Assembly: GCF_007828955.1 (NCBI RefSeq)
Contig: NZ_VIVR01000001.1
Location: 1,426,001 to 1,490,000 of the forward strand
Source of the DNA: Kitasatospora atroaurantiaca
GTDB taxonomy: Bacteria > Actinomycetota > Actinomycetes > Streptomycetales > Streptomycetaceae
Direction: 5' to 3'
DNA length: 64,000 nucleotides
The notes below the pieces were generated by a model, which ran no database searches, was not told the origin of the DNA, and saw only the letters and a list, made by a program, of their open reading frames with translations. Shown one piece after another: positions 20,353 to 28,508 of this stretch (positions within the stretch are counted from its first letter, which is position 1; every line of letters starts with the position of its first letter). The position numbers and the translations under genes were made by a program.

Positions 20353-21471
20353 TCAGCCCAGGTGCGGCAGGTCCCAGTCCCGGGCGACCTCGGCGGTGTC
20401 CGCGCCGGGTCGGGCGGGCGGTCGGCGCAGCGCGCCCGGCGTGGCGGAGAAGCGCGGGGCGGGCGCGGGCTGGGTAACGCCGTCCCGGGTGGTGTAGGTG
20501 CCGCGTGCCTTGAGGTGTTCGTGGTCGGCGGCCTCGCCGAGGGTGAGCACCGGCGAGGTGCAGGCGTCGGTGCCTTCGAAGAGCTCCGTCCACTCGGCCC
20601 GGGTCCGGGTGGCGAATCGGGCGGCGATCTCGGCGCGCAGCTCCGGCCAGCGGGCGGTGTCGTACTGGCCGGGGGCGTCCTCGCCCAGGCCCAGCAGCTT
20701 GGCGAACTCGGCGTAGAACTGGGGCTCCAGCGCGCCGACGGCCATGTGGCCGCCGTCGGCGGTCCGGTACACGGAGTACCAGGGGGCACCGCCGTCCAGC
20801 AGGTTGGTGCCGCGCCGGTCCTGCCAGAGGCCGGTGGCGCGCAGGCCCCAGAGCATCGAGGTGAGGTGGGCTGCGCCGTCCACGATGGCGGCGTCCACCA
20901 CCTGTCCGGTGCCGGTGGCGCGGGCGTGGTGCAGGCCGGCCAGCAGGCCCACCACCAGGTAGAGCGACCCGCCGGCGTAGTCGCCGAGCAGGTTGGCGGG
21001 GATGGCCGGGGGCCGGTCGGGCTCGCCGATCAGGCCGAGCACCCCGGCGGTGGCGGCGTACCCGATGTCGTGTCCGGCGCTGGGTGCCAGCGGGCCGTCC
21101 TGGCCCCAGCCGGTCATCCGGCCGTAGACCAGGGCGGGGTTGCGGGCCAGGCAGGCCTCGGGGCCGACGCCGAGCCGCTCGGCGACGCCGGGGCGGAAGC
21201 CCTCGATCAGCAGCTGGGCGCGCTCGACCAGGTCGAGCACCAGGCCGGGGCCCTCGGGGGCGCGCAGGTCGATGACCACGGAGCGCTTGTTGCGGTTGGT
21301 GACGTCGAAGGCCGGGTCCACACCGAGCGTCGGCGGCGTCGGGCGGTCCACCCGCACCACGTCCGCGCCCAGGTCTGCCAGGAGCATCGCGGCGAACGGT
21401 CCGGGCCCGATGCCCGCCAGTTCCACCACGCGCACCCCGGCCAGCGGCCCATGGCTGGTCGTCTCCGTCAC
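20353..21471 (-). CDS. Class III CoA transferase / alpha-methylacyl-CoA racemase-like protein
   Basis: 372 residues of the CaiB/BaiF family. The start region LAGVRVVELAGIGPGPFAAM and the NRNKRSVVIDL block are typical. GHDIGYAATAGVLGLIG and the later GDYAGGSLYLVVG carry the His and Asp that act as the proton-transfer pair in alpha-methylacyl-CoA racemases, so racemase function is more likely than CoA transfer. It is the first gene of the beta-oxidation operon and would let (2R)-methyl-branched acyl-CoAs enter the pathway. The start is GTG at 21471, preceded by GACGGAG-like sequence. Confidence 0.88.
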   Translation of the reverse strand: MTETTSHGPLAGVRVVELAGIGPGPFAAMLLADLGADVVRVDRPTPPTLGVDPAFDVTNRNKRSVVIDLRAPEGPGLVLDLVERAQLLIEGFRPGVAERLGVGPEACLARNPALVYGRMTGWGQDGPLAPSAGHDIGYAATAGVLGLIGEPDRPPAIPANLLGDYAGGSLYLVVGLLAGLHHARATGTGQVVDAAIVDGAAHLTSMLWGLRATGLWQDRRGTNLLDGGAPWYSVYRTADGGHMAVGALEPQFYAEFAKLLGLGEDAPGQYDTARWPELRAEIAARFATRTRAEWTELFEGTDACTSPVLTLGEAADHEHLKARGTYTTRDGVTQPAPAPRFSATPGALRRPPARPGADTAEVARDWDLPHLG

Positions 21472-21491
21472 CTGCTGCCCCCGAGAGAGGT

Positions 21492-21522
21492 TTGACAGTA
21501 AAGCTGTAACACTGGCGATGAT
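21492..21522. promoter_or_regulatory. Divergent promoter/operator between the beta-oxidation operon and DUF1876
   Basis: On the plus strand TTGACA (21492-21497) and GATGAT (21517-21522) are separated by 19 bases, the long spacer typical of MerR-activated promoters. An imperfect dyad TTGACAG-TAAAG-CTGTAAC covers 21492-21510. The half-site GCTGTAAC resembles GCTGTCAC in the merR operator. It could control either divergent gene. Confidence 0.5.
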
Positions 21523-21631
21523 AGGCAAGCGACCCGCCGGTAACAAGGGTGAGACGGGCTGGAGCTTGCGAGCAGCCCGGGGCGCGCACATGCTCTAAGT
21601 ACCCGCTCCGACACCGATGGGGTGATCCGTC

Positions 21632-21895
21632 ATGCACAACCACTGGATCATCGATCTGAACTTCGAGGAGGACGAGAACCGCACCGCCTGCACCGCGACC
21701 CTGAACGGGTTCAGCGCTCCGGGCGTCAAGGGTGTGGGGATCGCCCGGCGCAACCCCGACGACTCGCCCGACTCCACGATCGGTGAAGAGCTCGCCGCCG
21801 CGCGCGCCTGCTCCAACCTGGCCCACGAGCTCATCAACAAGGCCGCCTCCGGAATCGAGACCCGCACCCACGAAGCAGCCCACCTGATCTTCTGA
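21632..21895 (+). CDS. DUF1876 domain protein (dsRBD-like fold)
   Basis: 87 residues. The protein opens with strand WIIDLNFEEDENRTACTATL and continues with the charged VGIARRNPDD and a C-terminal helix, the pattern of the small DUF1876 proteins that are multicopy in streptomycetes. The family has a double-stranded-RNA-binding-like fold but no proven function. A GGGGTGA lies upstream of the ATG. It is transcribed divergently from the beta-oxidation operon. Confidence 0.8.
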   Translation: MHNHWIIDLNFEEDENRTACTATLNGFSAPGVKGVGIARRNPDDSPDSTIGEELAAARACSNLAHELINKAASGIETRTHEAAHLIF

Positions 21896-22283
21896 CCGCT
21901 CACCCTTGGCAGGACAGGCCCCGTTGACGCCTCGGCGCGAGCGTCGTAGCGTCTCCGGCGGCCTTCGGAGGCCCCGTCCGCCCCGCCTCCCAGCAGGCCG
22001 CCGACCACCGCGCCGTGACGGCCGGGGCGGTGGCGGCGGCCGGCTCGGCGAGCTTCGGTTTCAACGGCGCCTTCGGTAGTGCCAACCCCGCAGCGACCGC
22101 CATCACCCTGGGGGCACCGCCTGCACTGTGCTCTGACCCCTCGGGATGAGACCGGCTCCCCCGGGCGGGGGAGCCGGATCCCGACCAGGGCCGATGCATC
22201 GGCCGGGCACTCGGTGGCAGAGTCGCGCCCATGGACCTCTCCTCGACCGCGGCGTCCGCGGGGACCGACGTAGAGTCAGGGCG
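21896..22283. other. Gene-poor stretch with a possible promoter and a terminator-like hairpin
   Basis: No recognisable protein is encoded here. A sigma70-like pair TTGACG (21924-21929) and TAGCGT (21947-21952), with a 17-base spacer, faces right. An exact inverted repeat CCGGCTCCCCC-GGGC-GGGGGAGCCGG lies at 22152-22177. A GTG-initiated 44-codon frame (22015-22149) between them is low-complexity and unconvincing. Confidence 0.4.
22152..22177 (+). terminator. Terminator-like hairpin
   Basis: Exact 11-base arms (22152-22162 and 22167-22177) with a GGGC loop. No U tract follows, as is common in high-GC actinobacteria. Confidence 0.5.
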
Positions 22284-23510
22284 ATGAGTGCACTGATCGG
22301 ACGGCGGGCCGCGCTGCGCTGGGTGCACCTGGTGCTCGGCGGCGCCCTGCTGATGCCCTACTGGCTGCTCTCGCAGGTGCTGCTGTCCGTGGCCCTGCCG
22401 GGCGACGACGCCGCCCATCGGCTCGCACTGAACTTCGCCGCCTTCGCCCTGTCGCTGCCGATGGCCGCGATCACCGCGCTCGTCCCCGTGGTACGCGCAC
22501 TCGAGGGCACTGCGGCACGTGCGCTGTGCGCAGGCGCCGCGGGCGAGTTGGCCAGTACGCCGTCCCACTCGTGGGCGGCCCGGCGGCGGACGGCCGCGTG
22601 GTTCGTGCTGCACCTGTTCCTCGGCGGCATCGTCAGCGGGATGTCCCTCGCGACGCCGCCCGCCGTGGTGGTGCTGCTGCTCTCCCCCATCGACTCGCTC
22701 GGCAACCCCGGGCGGAGCCTGATACGGCAGACCTACGGTGAGCTTCCTTCGGGGCTGCTGCTGGGCCCCGCCCTGCTGGCTCTGCTGCTCGCGGTGAACG
22801 CCGGCGCGGGGGCCCTGCTGGCGCGCAGCGCACCCGCCCTGCTCGGCCCGACGCCGGCCGAGCGCCTGGCGGCGGCGGAGCGGCGGGCCGTCGAGCTCGC
22901 CCGGCGCAACCGGCTGGCACGGGAGTTGCACGACTCGGTCGGGCACGCGCTGAGCGCGGTGTCCATTCAGGCGGCAGCGGCGGGGAAGGTCCTCGGGTCC
23001 GACCCGGAGTTCGCCGCCGAGGCCCTGCGGGCGATCGAGGAGACCGCACGTGCCGCGGTGGCCGAACTGGACACCGTCCTGGGGCTGCTGCGCGAGGAGC
23101 CGACGGGACCGGCCCCGGGAGCCGGGCCGACGCTCTCCGAACTCGGCGGCCTGCTGCGGCAGATGGGCCGGGCCGGGGTCGCGGTCGAGTCACTCGCCGG
23201 GCCCGGCCTGGCCGAGTTGCCGGCGGAGCTCTCGCGCGAGGCGTACCGGATCGTCCAGGAGGGACTGACCAATGTGCTGCGGCACGCCGGCCCGGTGCCG
23301 GCCAGGCTGCGGCTGGAGATACACGAGGGGCGGCTGGACGTGGAGTTGACCAATCCGATGGGCGCCGGGCGGCCGAGCCGTCCCGGGGGCGGGCGCGGCC
23401 TGCGCGGCGTGGCCGAACGGGCCACCGCTCTGCGCGGCGACTGCGCGGCCGGGCCGGACGGCGACACCTGGCGGCTGGCCGTCCGGCTGCCGATAGGGGG
23501 AAACCTGTGA
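22284..23510 (+). CDS. Sensor histidine kinase (NarL-type partner)
   Basis: 408 residues. Several hydrophobic segments fill residues 10-190 with little extracytoplasmic loop, suggesting an intramembrane sensor. The HisKA_3 box is RELHDSVGHALSAV with the phospho-acceptor His. The HATPase region ends with a DVELTNPMG-like N/G1 box and GRGLRGVAERATALRG. The stop overlaps the response regulator's GTG by 4 bases, so the pair is translationally coupled. The ATG at 22284 is chosen to exclude low-complexity upstream codons. Confidence 0.92.
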   Translation: MSALIGRRAALRWVHLVLGGALLMPYWLLSQVLLSVALPGDDAAHRLALNFAAFALSLPMAAITALVPVVRALEGTAARALCAGAAGELASTPSHSWAARRRTAAWFVLHLFLGGIVSGMSLATPPAVVVLLLSPIDSLGNPGRSLIRQTYGELPSGLLLGPALLALLLAVNAGAGALLARSAPALLGPTPAERLAAAERRAVELARRNRLARELHDSVGHALSAVSIQAAAAGKVLGSDPEFAAEALRAIEETARAAVAELDTVLGLLREEPTGPAPGAGPTLSELGGLLRQMGRAGVAVESLAGPGLAELPAELSREAYRIVQEGLTNVLRHAGPVPARLRLEIHEGRLDVELTNPMGAGRPSRPGGGRGLRGVAERATALRGDCAAGPDGDTWRLAVRLPIGGNL

Positions 23511-24178
23511 TCAGGGTGGTGGTCGCGGACGACGAGCGCCTGGTCCGGATGGGCCTGCGGGTCGTCCTGGACGCCGAGCCGGACCTGACCGTGGTCGGCG
23601 AGGCGCCCAACGGCGCCGAGGTGGTGCCGCTGGTCCGCGAGCTGCGGCCGGACGTGGTGCTGATGGACGTCCGGATGCCGGGGGTCGACGGCATCCGGGC
23701 CACCGAGCAACTGGTCGCCACGATGGAGCCGCCGCCCAGGATCCTGGTGGTCACCACCTTCGAGAACGACGACCACGTGTACGACGCGCTGCGCGCCGGG
23801 GCCGCCGGGTTCCTGCTGAAGCGCGCCAGGGCGGAGGAGATGGTGCAGGCCGTCCGGCTGGTGGCGCACGGCGACTCGCTGCTCTTCCCGTCCGCCGTCC
23901 GCGAGCTGGCGCTGCGCAGCCGTGAGCGTGGTGGTGAGCGCGGTGGTGAGCGCCGCCGCCCGCACGCCGGGCCGGTGTCGCGGCTGACCGACCGGGAGGG
24001 GCAGGTCCTGCGGCTGATGGCGGCCGGGCTGACCAACGGCGAGATCGCCGAACGGCTGGTGGTCAGCCCGGAGACGGTCAAGACGCACGTCGGGAGCGTG
24101 CTCGCCAAGCTGGGCGTACGGGACCGTACGCAGGCGGTGATCGTGGCGTACGAGTCCGGGTTCGTGCAGGCCGGATAG
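23507..24178 (+). CDS. NarL/FixJ-family response regulator
   Basis: 223 residues. The receiver domain has acidic pair DDE near the start, phospho-Asp in VVLMDVRMPG, and Lys in FLLKRA. The C-terminal LuxR HTH is LTDREGQVLRLMAAG to ERLVVSPETVKTHVGSVLAK. The linker contains a repeated arginine/glycine run (RERGGERGGERRR). Its cognate kinase is the gene immediately upstream. The regulon is not evident from the neighbours. Confidence 0.93.
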   Translation: MIRVVVADDERLVRMGLRVVLDAEPDLTVVGEAPNGAEVVPLVRELRPDVVLMDVRMPGVDGIRATEQLVATMEPPPRILVVTTFENDDHVYDALRAGAAGFLLKRARAEEMVQAVRLVAHGDSLLFPSAVRELALRSRERGGERGGERRRPHAGPVSRLTDREGQVLRLMAAGLTNGEIAERLVVSPETVKTHVGSVLAKLGVRDRTQAVIVAYESGFVQAG

Positions 24179-24250
24179 CTTCCGTCCGAAGGCTACCCAT
24201 GGGTAGAGTTCGAAAAATCCGCGAACCGTACGACAAGAACTGGTGAACGC

Positions 24251-24898
24251 ATGTCAGTCTGGACCCGCCCCGCACTCTGGTGGCGCCTTGCCATCGTGAT
24301 CTCGGCCGGGCTCGGGCTGATCCTCGGCACCGCCTCGCTGGTGTACTTCACCATCGAGAGCAACGTCATCGTGCTCGGCTACTTCGCGGGCGCGGTCTAC
24401 TGGATGGCCAGGCGCGGCACCACCGACGCCCCGGCGCCGCGACTGCGCGGAGCCGCGGTGCTCTACATCACGATCACCGGCCTGGTCGCCCACATCCTGC
24501 TCAACCACGGCGAGAACCCGCTGCCCGGCCTGGTCTCGGGCCCGGACCGGCTGCAGCACTGGTCGAGCTTCTTCCTGCACTACGTCACGCCGGTCATGGT
24601 GATGCTCGACTGGCTCTGCCTGAAGCCGCGGAACGCCTCGCAGTGGCGGGACCTGCCGGTCTGGCTCTCCTTCCCGCTCGGCTACGCCGGGCTGACGCTG
24701 CTGCGCGCGGCGGTCTTCCCGCACTTCCCCAACGCCTACCCGTACTTCTTCCTGGACCCGACGGAGAACGGCTACGGCTGGGTGGCCGGCCAGATCGTCC
24801 AGCTGACGGTGGAGTTCATCGCCCTCGGCGCAGCCGTGGTCGGCCTCGACCGGCTGGGCACGACGGTGGCCCGGAGGCTCAAGCCCGCCACCGCCTGA
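24251..24898 (+). CDS. Pr6Pr family integral membrane protein
   Basis: 215 residues with six hydrophobic segments. ESNVIVLGYFAGAVYWM, VLYITITGLVAHILL, LQHWSSFFLHYVTPVMVMLDW and FPNAYPYFFLDP match the six-transmembrane Pr6Pr family of actinobacteria, which is related to androgen-induced/FAR-17a proteins. The function is unknown; conserved His and Thr residues hint at lipid hydrolase chemistry in relatives. Confidence 0.82.
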   Translation: MSVWTRPALWWRLAIVISAGLGLILGTASLVYFTIESNVIVLGYFAGAVYWMARRGTTDAPAPRLRGAAVLYITITGLVAHILLNHGENPLPGLVSGPDRLQHWSSFFLHYVTPVMVMLDWLCLKPRNASQWRDLPVWLSFPLGYAGLTLLRAAVFPHFPNAYPYFFLDPTENGYGWVAGQIVQLTVEFIALGAAVVGLDRLGTTVARRLKPATA

Positions 24899-24945
24899 CC
24901 CGCAGGTGGTGACGGAGGGGCCTCCGTCACCACCCTGACCGGTCC

Positions 24946-26553
24946 CTACATCGGGTCGATCGTCCGCAGCTCGCCGTCCAGCTCCAGCCAGCGCGTGATC
25001 CCGAGCCCTCGCAGGAACGGCAGGTCGTGGCTGGCCACGATCAGCGCGCCCCGGTAGGCGGCGAGCGCCTGGGTGAGCTGGCGGACGCTGGCGAGGTCGA
25101 GGTTGTTGGTCGGCTCGTCCAGCATCAGCAGCTGCGGCGGCGGGTCCGCGAGCAGCAGGGCGGCCAGCGTCGCCCGGAAGCGCTCGCCGCCGGAGAGCGT
25201 GCCCGCGAGCTGGTCGGCGCGCCCGCCCCGGAACTGGAAGCGGGCCAGCCGTGCCCTGATCGCGTTGTCGTCGGCCGCCGGGGCGTACGACTTCACGTTG
25301 CCCACCACGGTCAGCCCGTCGTCCAGCAGGTCCAGACGCTGCGGCAGGTGGCGCAGCGGTACGGGCGTGCTGATCTCCCCTTCCAGCGGGCCGATCTCGC
25401 CCGCGACGGCTCGTAGCAGGGTGGACTTGCCCGACCCGTTGCGGCCCACCAGGGCGACCCGCTCCGGACCGCGCAGCTCCAGGTGGGCCCGGGTGCCGTA
25501 CGGGAGGCGGACGTGGTCGAGGTTCAGCACCGTCCGCCCGGCCGGGACCGCGGTGCGCGGCAGGTCGATGCGGATCTCCGCGTCGTCGCGGACGGCCTCC
25601 TCGGCCGCCGTCAGCCGCTCCTTCGCCTCGGTCAGGCGCTCGGTGTGCATGCCGCGCACCCGGCCGGCCGTCTCCTGGGCCTGCCGCTTGAGCTTGCCGG
25701 AGATGATCTTCGGGTCGTTGCGGCTCTCCGAGCGCTTCTTCCCGTAGCTCGCGCTGCGCTCCAGCTTGGTGCGGGCCTCGATCAAGTCCCGCTTCTGCCG
25801 CTGGACATCGGCCTCGGCCACCCGGACCAGCCGCTCGGCGGTCTCCTGCTGGGCGGCGACCGTCCGCTCGTAGTCGGCGAAGTTGCCGCCGTACCAGGTG
25901 ACCGAGCCCGCCCGCAGGTCGGCGATCTGGTCGACGTGCTGCAGCAACTCGCGGTCGTGGCTGACGATCACCATCACGCCGTGCCAGCTCGCCACGGCCT
26001 CGTAGAGGAGTGAACGGGCGTGCCGGTCCAGGTTGTTGGTCGGCTCGTCGAGCAGCAGAACGTCCGGGCGGCGCAGCAGCAGGGCCGCGAGATGCAGCAG
26101 CACCGCCTCACCCCCGGAGAGCTCCCCGGTGGTGCGGTCCAGGTCCAGGCGGGCCAGGCCGAGCCGGTCGAGGGTCGCGCGGGCGCGCTCCTCGACGTCC
26201 CAGTCGTCCCCGACGGCCGCGTAATGCCGCTCGTCGGTATCACCGGACTCGATGGCGTGCAGGGCCTCGCGGGCCGCCCGGATGCCGAGCGCCTCGTCGA
26301 CCCTCTGGGTGGTGTCGAGGGTGAGGTCCTGCGGCAGGTAGCCGAGCTCGCCGCCGACCCGGACGGTGCCGGAGGCCGGGGTGAGCTCGCCCGCCAGCAG
26401 GCGGAGCAGGGTGGACTTGCCGGCGCCGTTGAGGCCGATCAGGCCGGTGCGGCCGGGGCCCACCGCGAGGTGGAAGCCGTCGAGCACGGTGGTGCCGTCG
26501 GGCCAGTCGAAGCCCAGGTCGGTGCAGAGGATGGAGGTGGTCGGTTGAGCCAT
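24946..26553 (-). CDS. ABC-F family ATPase (possible ribosome-protection type)
   Basis: 535 residues, two ABC domains in one chain without membrane segments. Walker A motifs are GLNGAGKSTLLRLLAG and GRNGSGKSTLLRAVAG, signatures LSGGEAVLLHLA and LSGGERFRATLA, and Walker B LLLDEPTNNLDRH and LMLDEPTNNLDLA. The inter-domain linker (about residues 235-320) is charged and helical, as in ABC-F proteins that reach the ribosomal E/P site. Some relatives confer resistance to lincosamides, streptogramins or pleuromutilins; others assist translation. A 150-base structured leader with an upstream ORF precedes it. Confidence 0.9.
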   Translation of the reverse strand: MAQPTTSILCTDLGFDWPDGTTVLDGFHLAVGPGRTGLIGLNGAGKSTLLRLLAGELTPASGTVRVGGELGYLPQDLTLDTTQRVDEALGIRAAREALHAIESGDTDERHYAAVGDDWDVEERARATLDRLGLARLDLDRTTGELSGGEAVLLHLAALLLRRPDVLLLDEPTNNLDRHARSLLYEAVASWHGVMVIVSHDRELLQHVDQIADLRAGSVTWYGGNFADYERTVAAQQETAERLVRVAEADVQRQKRDLIEARTKLERSASYGKKRSESRNDPKIISGKLKRQAQETAGRVRGMHTERLTEAKERLTAAEEAVRDDAEIRIDLPRTAVPAGRTVLNLDHVRLPYGTRAHLELRGPERVALVGRNGSGKSTLLRAVAGEIGPLEGEISTPVPLRHLPQRLDLLDDGLTVVGNVKSYAPAADDNAIRARLARFQFRGGRADQLAGTLSGGERFRATLAALLLADPPPQLLMLDEPTNNLDLASVRQLTQALAAYRGALIVASHDLPFLRGLGITRWLELDGELRTIDPM

Positions 26554-26601
26554 GGATGGCCTCCCGGGGTGGTTGCTGTGGCGGACGAGGTAGCAACACG
26601 G

Positions 26602-26717
26602 GAGACACCGCGGGTGCGGGACAAAGATCTCGGGAGATCAACTCACCACTGAGGTCGCACGCACGCTCACACGCCGCGCTCGGAACGGCGCGGGGGGCGG
26701 TGTCTCATGACCTCAGT
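26602..26717 (-). promoter_or_regulatory. Structured attenuator-like leader of the ABC-F gene
   Basis: In transcript order the leader contains ACTGAGGTC (26717-26709), GAGACACCGC (26706-26697), GACCTCAGT (26656-26648), a small hairpin GATCTCCCGAGATC followed by TTT (26639-26623), and GCGGTGTCTC (26611-26602). The first pairs exactly with the third and the second with the fifth. The two pairings cross, so they are mutually exclusive or form a pseudoknot. The second segment is the start of the upstream ORF. This layout fits ribosome-mediated attenuation, as known for several ABC-F resistance genes. Confidence 0.6.
26667..26708 (-). CDS. Upstream ORF in the ABC-F leader
   Basis: ATG at 26708 opens a 13-codon frame rich in arginine and proline (begins MRHRPPRR) that ends with TGA at 26667. 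GAGG lies directly upstream but very close to the ATG. Its first codons overlap one arm of the leader's long-range pairing, so a ribosome stalled here would change the fold. Expression is unproven. Confidence 0.5.
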   Translation of the reverse strand: MRHRPPRRSERGV

Positions 26718-26780
26718 AGAGCAACGGCCTTCTCCAGTCTTCCTCTGCTTGCAGGGCCGGGATCGAAGGTAGGGGAGCCG

Positions 26781-26794
26781 TTGCGGGCCCGCAA
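26781..26794. promoter_or_regulatory. Perfect 14-base palindrome between the divergent ABC-F genes
   Basis: TTGCGGGCCCGCAA is fully self-complementary and sits upstream of both genes. It could bind a dimeric regulator, but the owner is unknown. Confidence 0.35.
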
Positions 26795-26814
26795 AGGGTT
26801 TTCCGGAGGCCCAT

Positions 26815-26820
26815 TAGGAT
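26815..26820 (+). promoter_or_regulatory. -10 box of the plus-strand ABC-F gene
   Basis: TAGGAT lies 9 bases before the ATG at 26830, implying an mRNA with almost no 5' leader. No clear -35 box is seen. Confidence 0.45.
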
Positions 26821-26829
26821 CGGGGCATC

Positions 26830-28467
26830 ATGAGCGCCACTCTCGTAGTCAAGGACCTGAGCGCCGGCCACGGCGACCGCACCCTCTTCTCCGGCCTGGA
26901 CCTGGTCGTCGCCCCCGGCGACGTGATCGGTCTGGTCGGGGCGAACGGGGCCGGCAAGTCGACACTGCTGCGGCTGCTGGCCGGGCTGGACACTCCCGAG
27001 GGCGGTTCGCTCAGGCTGAGCCCGCCGACGGCCAACGTCGGCCACCTGCCGCAGGAGCCCGAGCGCCGTCCGGGCGAGTCGGTCCGCGACTTCCTGGCCC
27101 GCCGTACCGGCGTCGCGGCCGCGCAGGCGGCGCTGGACGAGGCGACCGAGGGCCTGGTCGAGGGTCGCCCCGGCGCGGACGACGCGTACGCCGCCGGCCT
27201 GGACCGCTGGCTGGATCTCGGCGGCGCCGACCTGGAGGAGCGGGCGGAGGAGGTCGCCGGCTCGCTCGGGCTCAAGGTGAGCCTGGACCTGCCGATGACG
27301 GCGCTCTCCGGCGGCCAGGCGGCCCGCGCCGGGCTGGCCTCGCTGCTGCTCTCCCGGTACGACGTCTTCCTGCTGGACGAGCCCACCAACGACCTCGACC
27401 TGGACGGGCTCGACCGCCTGGAGTCCTTCGTGAAGGGCCTGCGCGCCGGCACGGTGGTGATCAGCCACGACCGCGAGTTCCTGGCCCGTACCGTCACCCG
27501 GGTGCTGGAGCTGGACCTCGCCCAGCAGCAGATCAACCTCTACGGCGGCGGCTACGAGGCGTACCTGGAGGAGCGGGCGGTCGCCCGTCGGCACGCCCGC
27601 GAGGAGTACGAGGAGTACGCCGACACCAAGGCGGGCCTGGAGGCGCGGGCCCGGATGCAACGCGGCTGGATGGAGCACGGCGTGCGCAACGCCCGCCGCA
27701 AGTCCGGCGACAACGACAAGATGGGCCGCGCGATGCGCGCCGAGTCGACCGAGAAGCAGGCCTCCAAGGCCCGGCAGACCCAGCGCATGATCGAGCGCCT
27801 GGACGTGGTCGACGAGCCCCGCAAGGAGTGGGAGCTGCGGATGGAGATCGCCACCGCGCCGCGCTCCGGCTCGGTGGTGGCCACCCTGCGCGGGGCCTCG
27901 GTGCAGCGCGGCGACTTCGCCCTCGGCCCGGTGGACCTGCAGATCGACTGGGCGGACCGGATCGCCATCACCGGCGCCAACGGCGCGGGCAAGTCCACGC
28001 TGCTGGCCGCGCTGCTCGGGCGGCTCGAACCGGACGGCGGGAGCTCGTCCCTGGGCTCGGGCGTGGTGGTCGGGGAGGTCGACCAGGCGCGCGGTCTGTT
28101 CCTGGGGGACGAGCCGCTGGCGGAGGCGTTCGCGGCGGCGGTGCCGGACCTCTCGCCGGAGGAGGTCCGCACGCTGCTGGCCAAGTTCGGGCTGAAGGCC
28201 GCGCACGTCCTGCGCCAGGCCGCCACCCTCTCCCCCGGCGAGCGGACCAGGGCGGCCCTGGCCCTGCTGCAGGCGCGCGGGGTGAACCTGCTGGTGCTCG
28301 ACGAGCCGACCAACCACCTGGACCTGCCTGCCATCGAGCAGCTGGAGTCGGCGCTCGCCTCGTACACCGGCACGCTGCTGCTGGTGACGCACGACCGGCG
28401 GATGCTGGAGGCGGTGACGGTCAACCGGCGGATCGAGGTCGCGAATGGTCTGGTCCACGAGCGCTGA
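26830..28467 (+). CDS. ABC-F family ATPase (translation factor type)
   Basis: 545 residues with tandem ABC domains: Walker A GANGAGKSTLLRLLAG and GANGAGKSTLLAALLG, Walker B FLLDEPTNDLDLD and LVLDEPTNHLDLP. The linker between domains is long and basic (RMQRGWMEHGVRNARRK, KMGRAMRAESTEKQA), as in non-resistance ABC-F factors that tune translation. The second signature motif is LSPGERTRAALA, with Pro-Gly for Gly-Gly. It is divergent from the other ABC-F gene, and the two differ clearly in linker sequence. Confidence 0.9.
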   Translation: MSATLVVKDLSAGHGDRTLFSGLDLVVAPGDVIGLVGANGAGKSTLLRLLAGLDTPEGGSLRLSPPTANVGHLPQEPERRPGESVRDFLARRTGVAAAQAALDEATEGLVEGRPGADDAYAAGLDRWLDLGGADLEERAEEVAGSLGLKVSLDLPMTALSGGQAARAGLASLLLSRYDVFLLDEPTNDLDLDGLDRLESFVKGLRAGTVVISHDREFLARTVTRVLELDLAQQQINLYGGGYEAYLEERAVARRHAREEYEEYADTKAGLEARARMQRGWMEHGVRNARRKSGDNDKMGRAMRAESTEKQASKARQTQRMIERLDVVDEPRKEWELRMEIATAPRSGSVVATLRGASVQRGDFALGPVDLQIDWADRIAITGANGAGKSTLLAALLGRLEPDGGSSSLGSGVVVGEVDQARGLFLGDEPLAEAFAAAVPDLSPEEVRTLLAKFGLKAAHVLRQAATLSPGERTRAALALLQARGVNLLVLDEPTNHLDLPAIEQLESALASYTGTLLLVTHDRRMLEAVTVNRRIEVANGLVHER

Positions 28468-28508
28468 GGCCTTCCGCTGCGGGGACGTCATGTGCTCTGC
28501 TGGAGAGC

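Noticed and set aside
22015..22149. GTG-initiated 44-codon ORF
   Set aside because: No ribosome site and Ala/Gly-rich low complexity.
21900..22946. Minus-strand open frame across the gene-poor stretch and the kinase 5' end
   Set aside because: It is Pro/Arg/Gln-rich, lacks motifs and mostly mirrors the histidine kinase gene.
26711..26732. A stretch resembling the D arm and anticodon stem of a tRNA-Arg (TAGAGCAACGGCCTTCT)
   Set aside because: No T arm or acceptor stem follows and the strand lies antisense to the ABC-F leader; treated as chance or a remnant.
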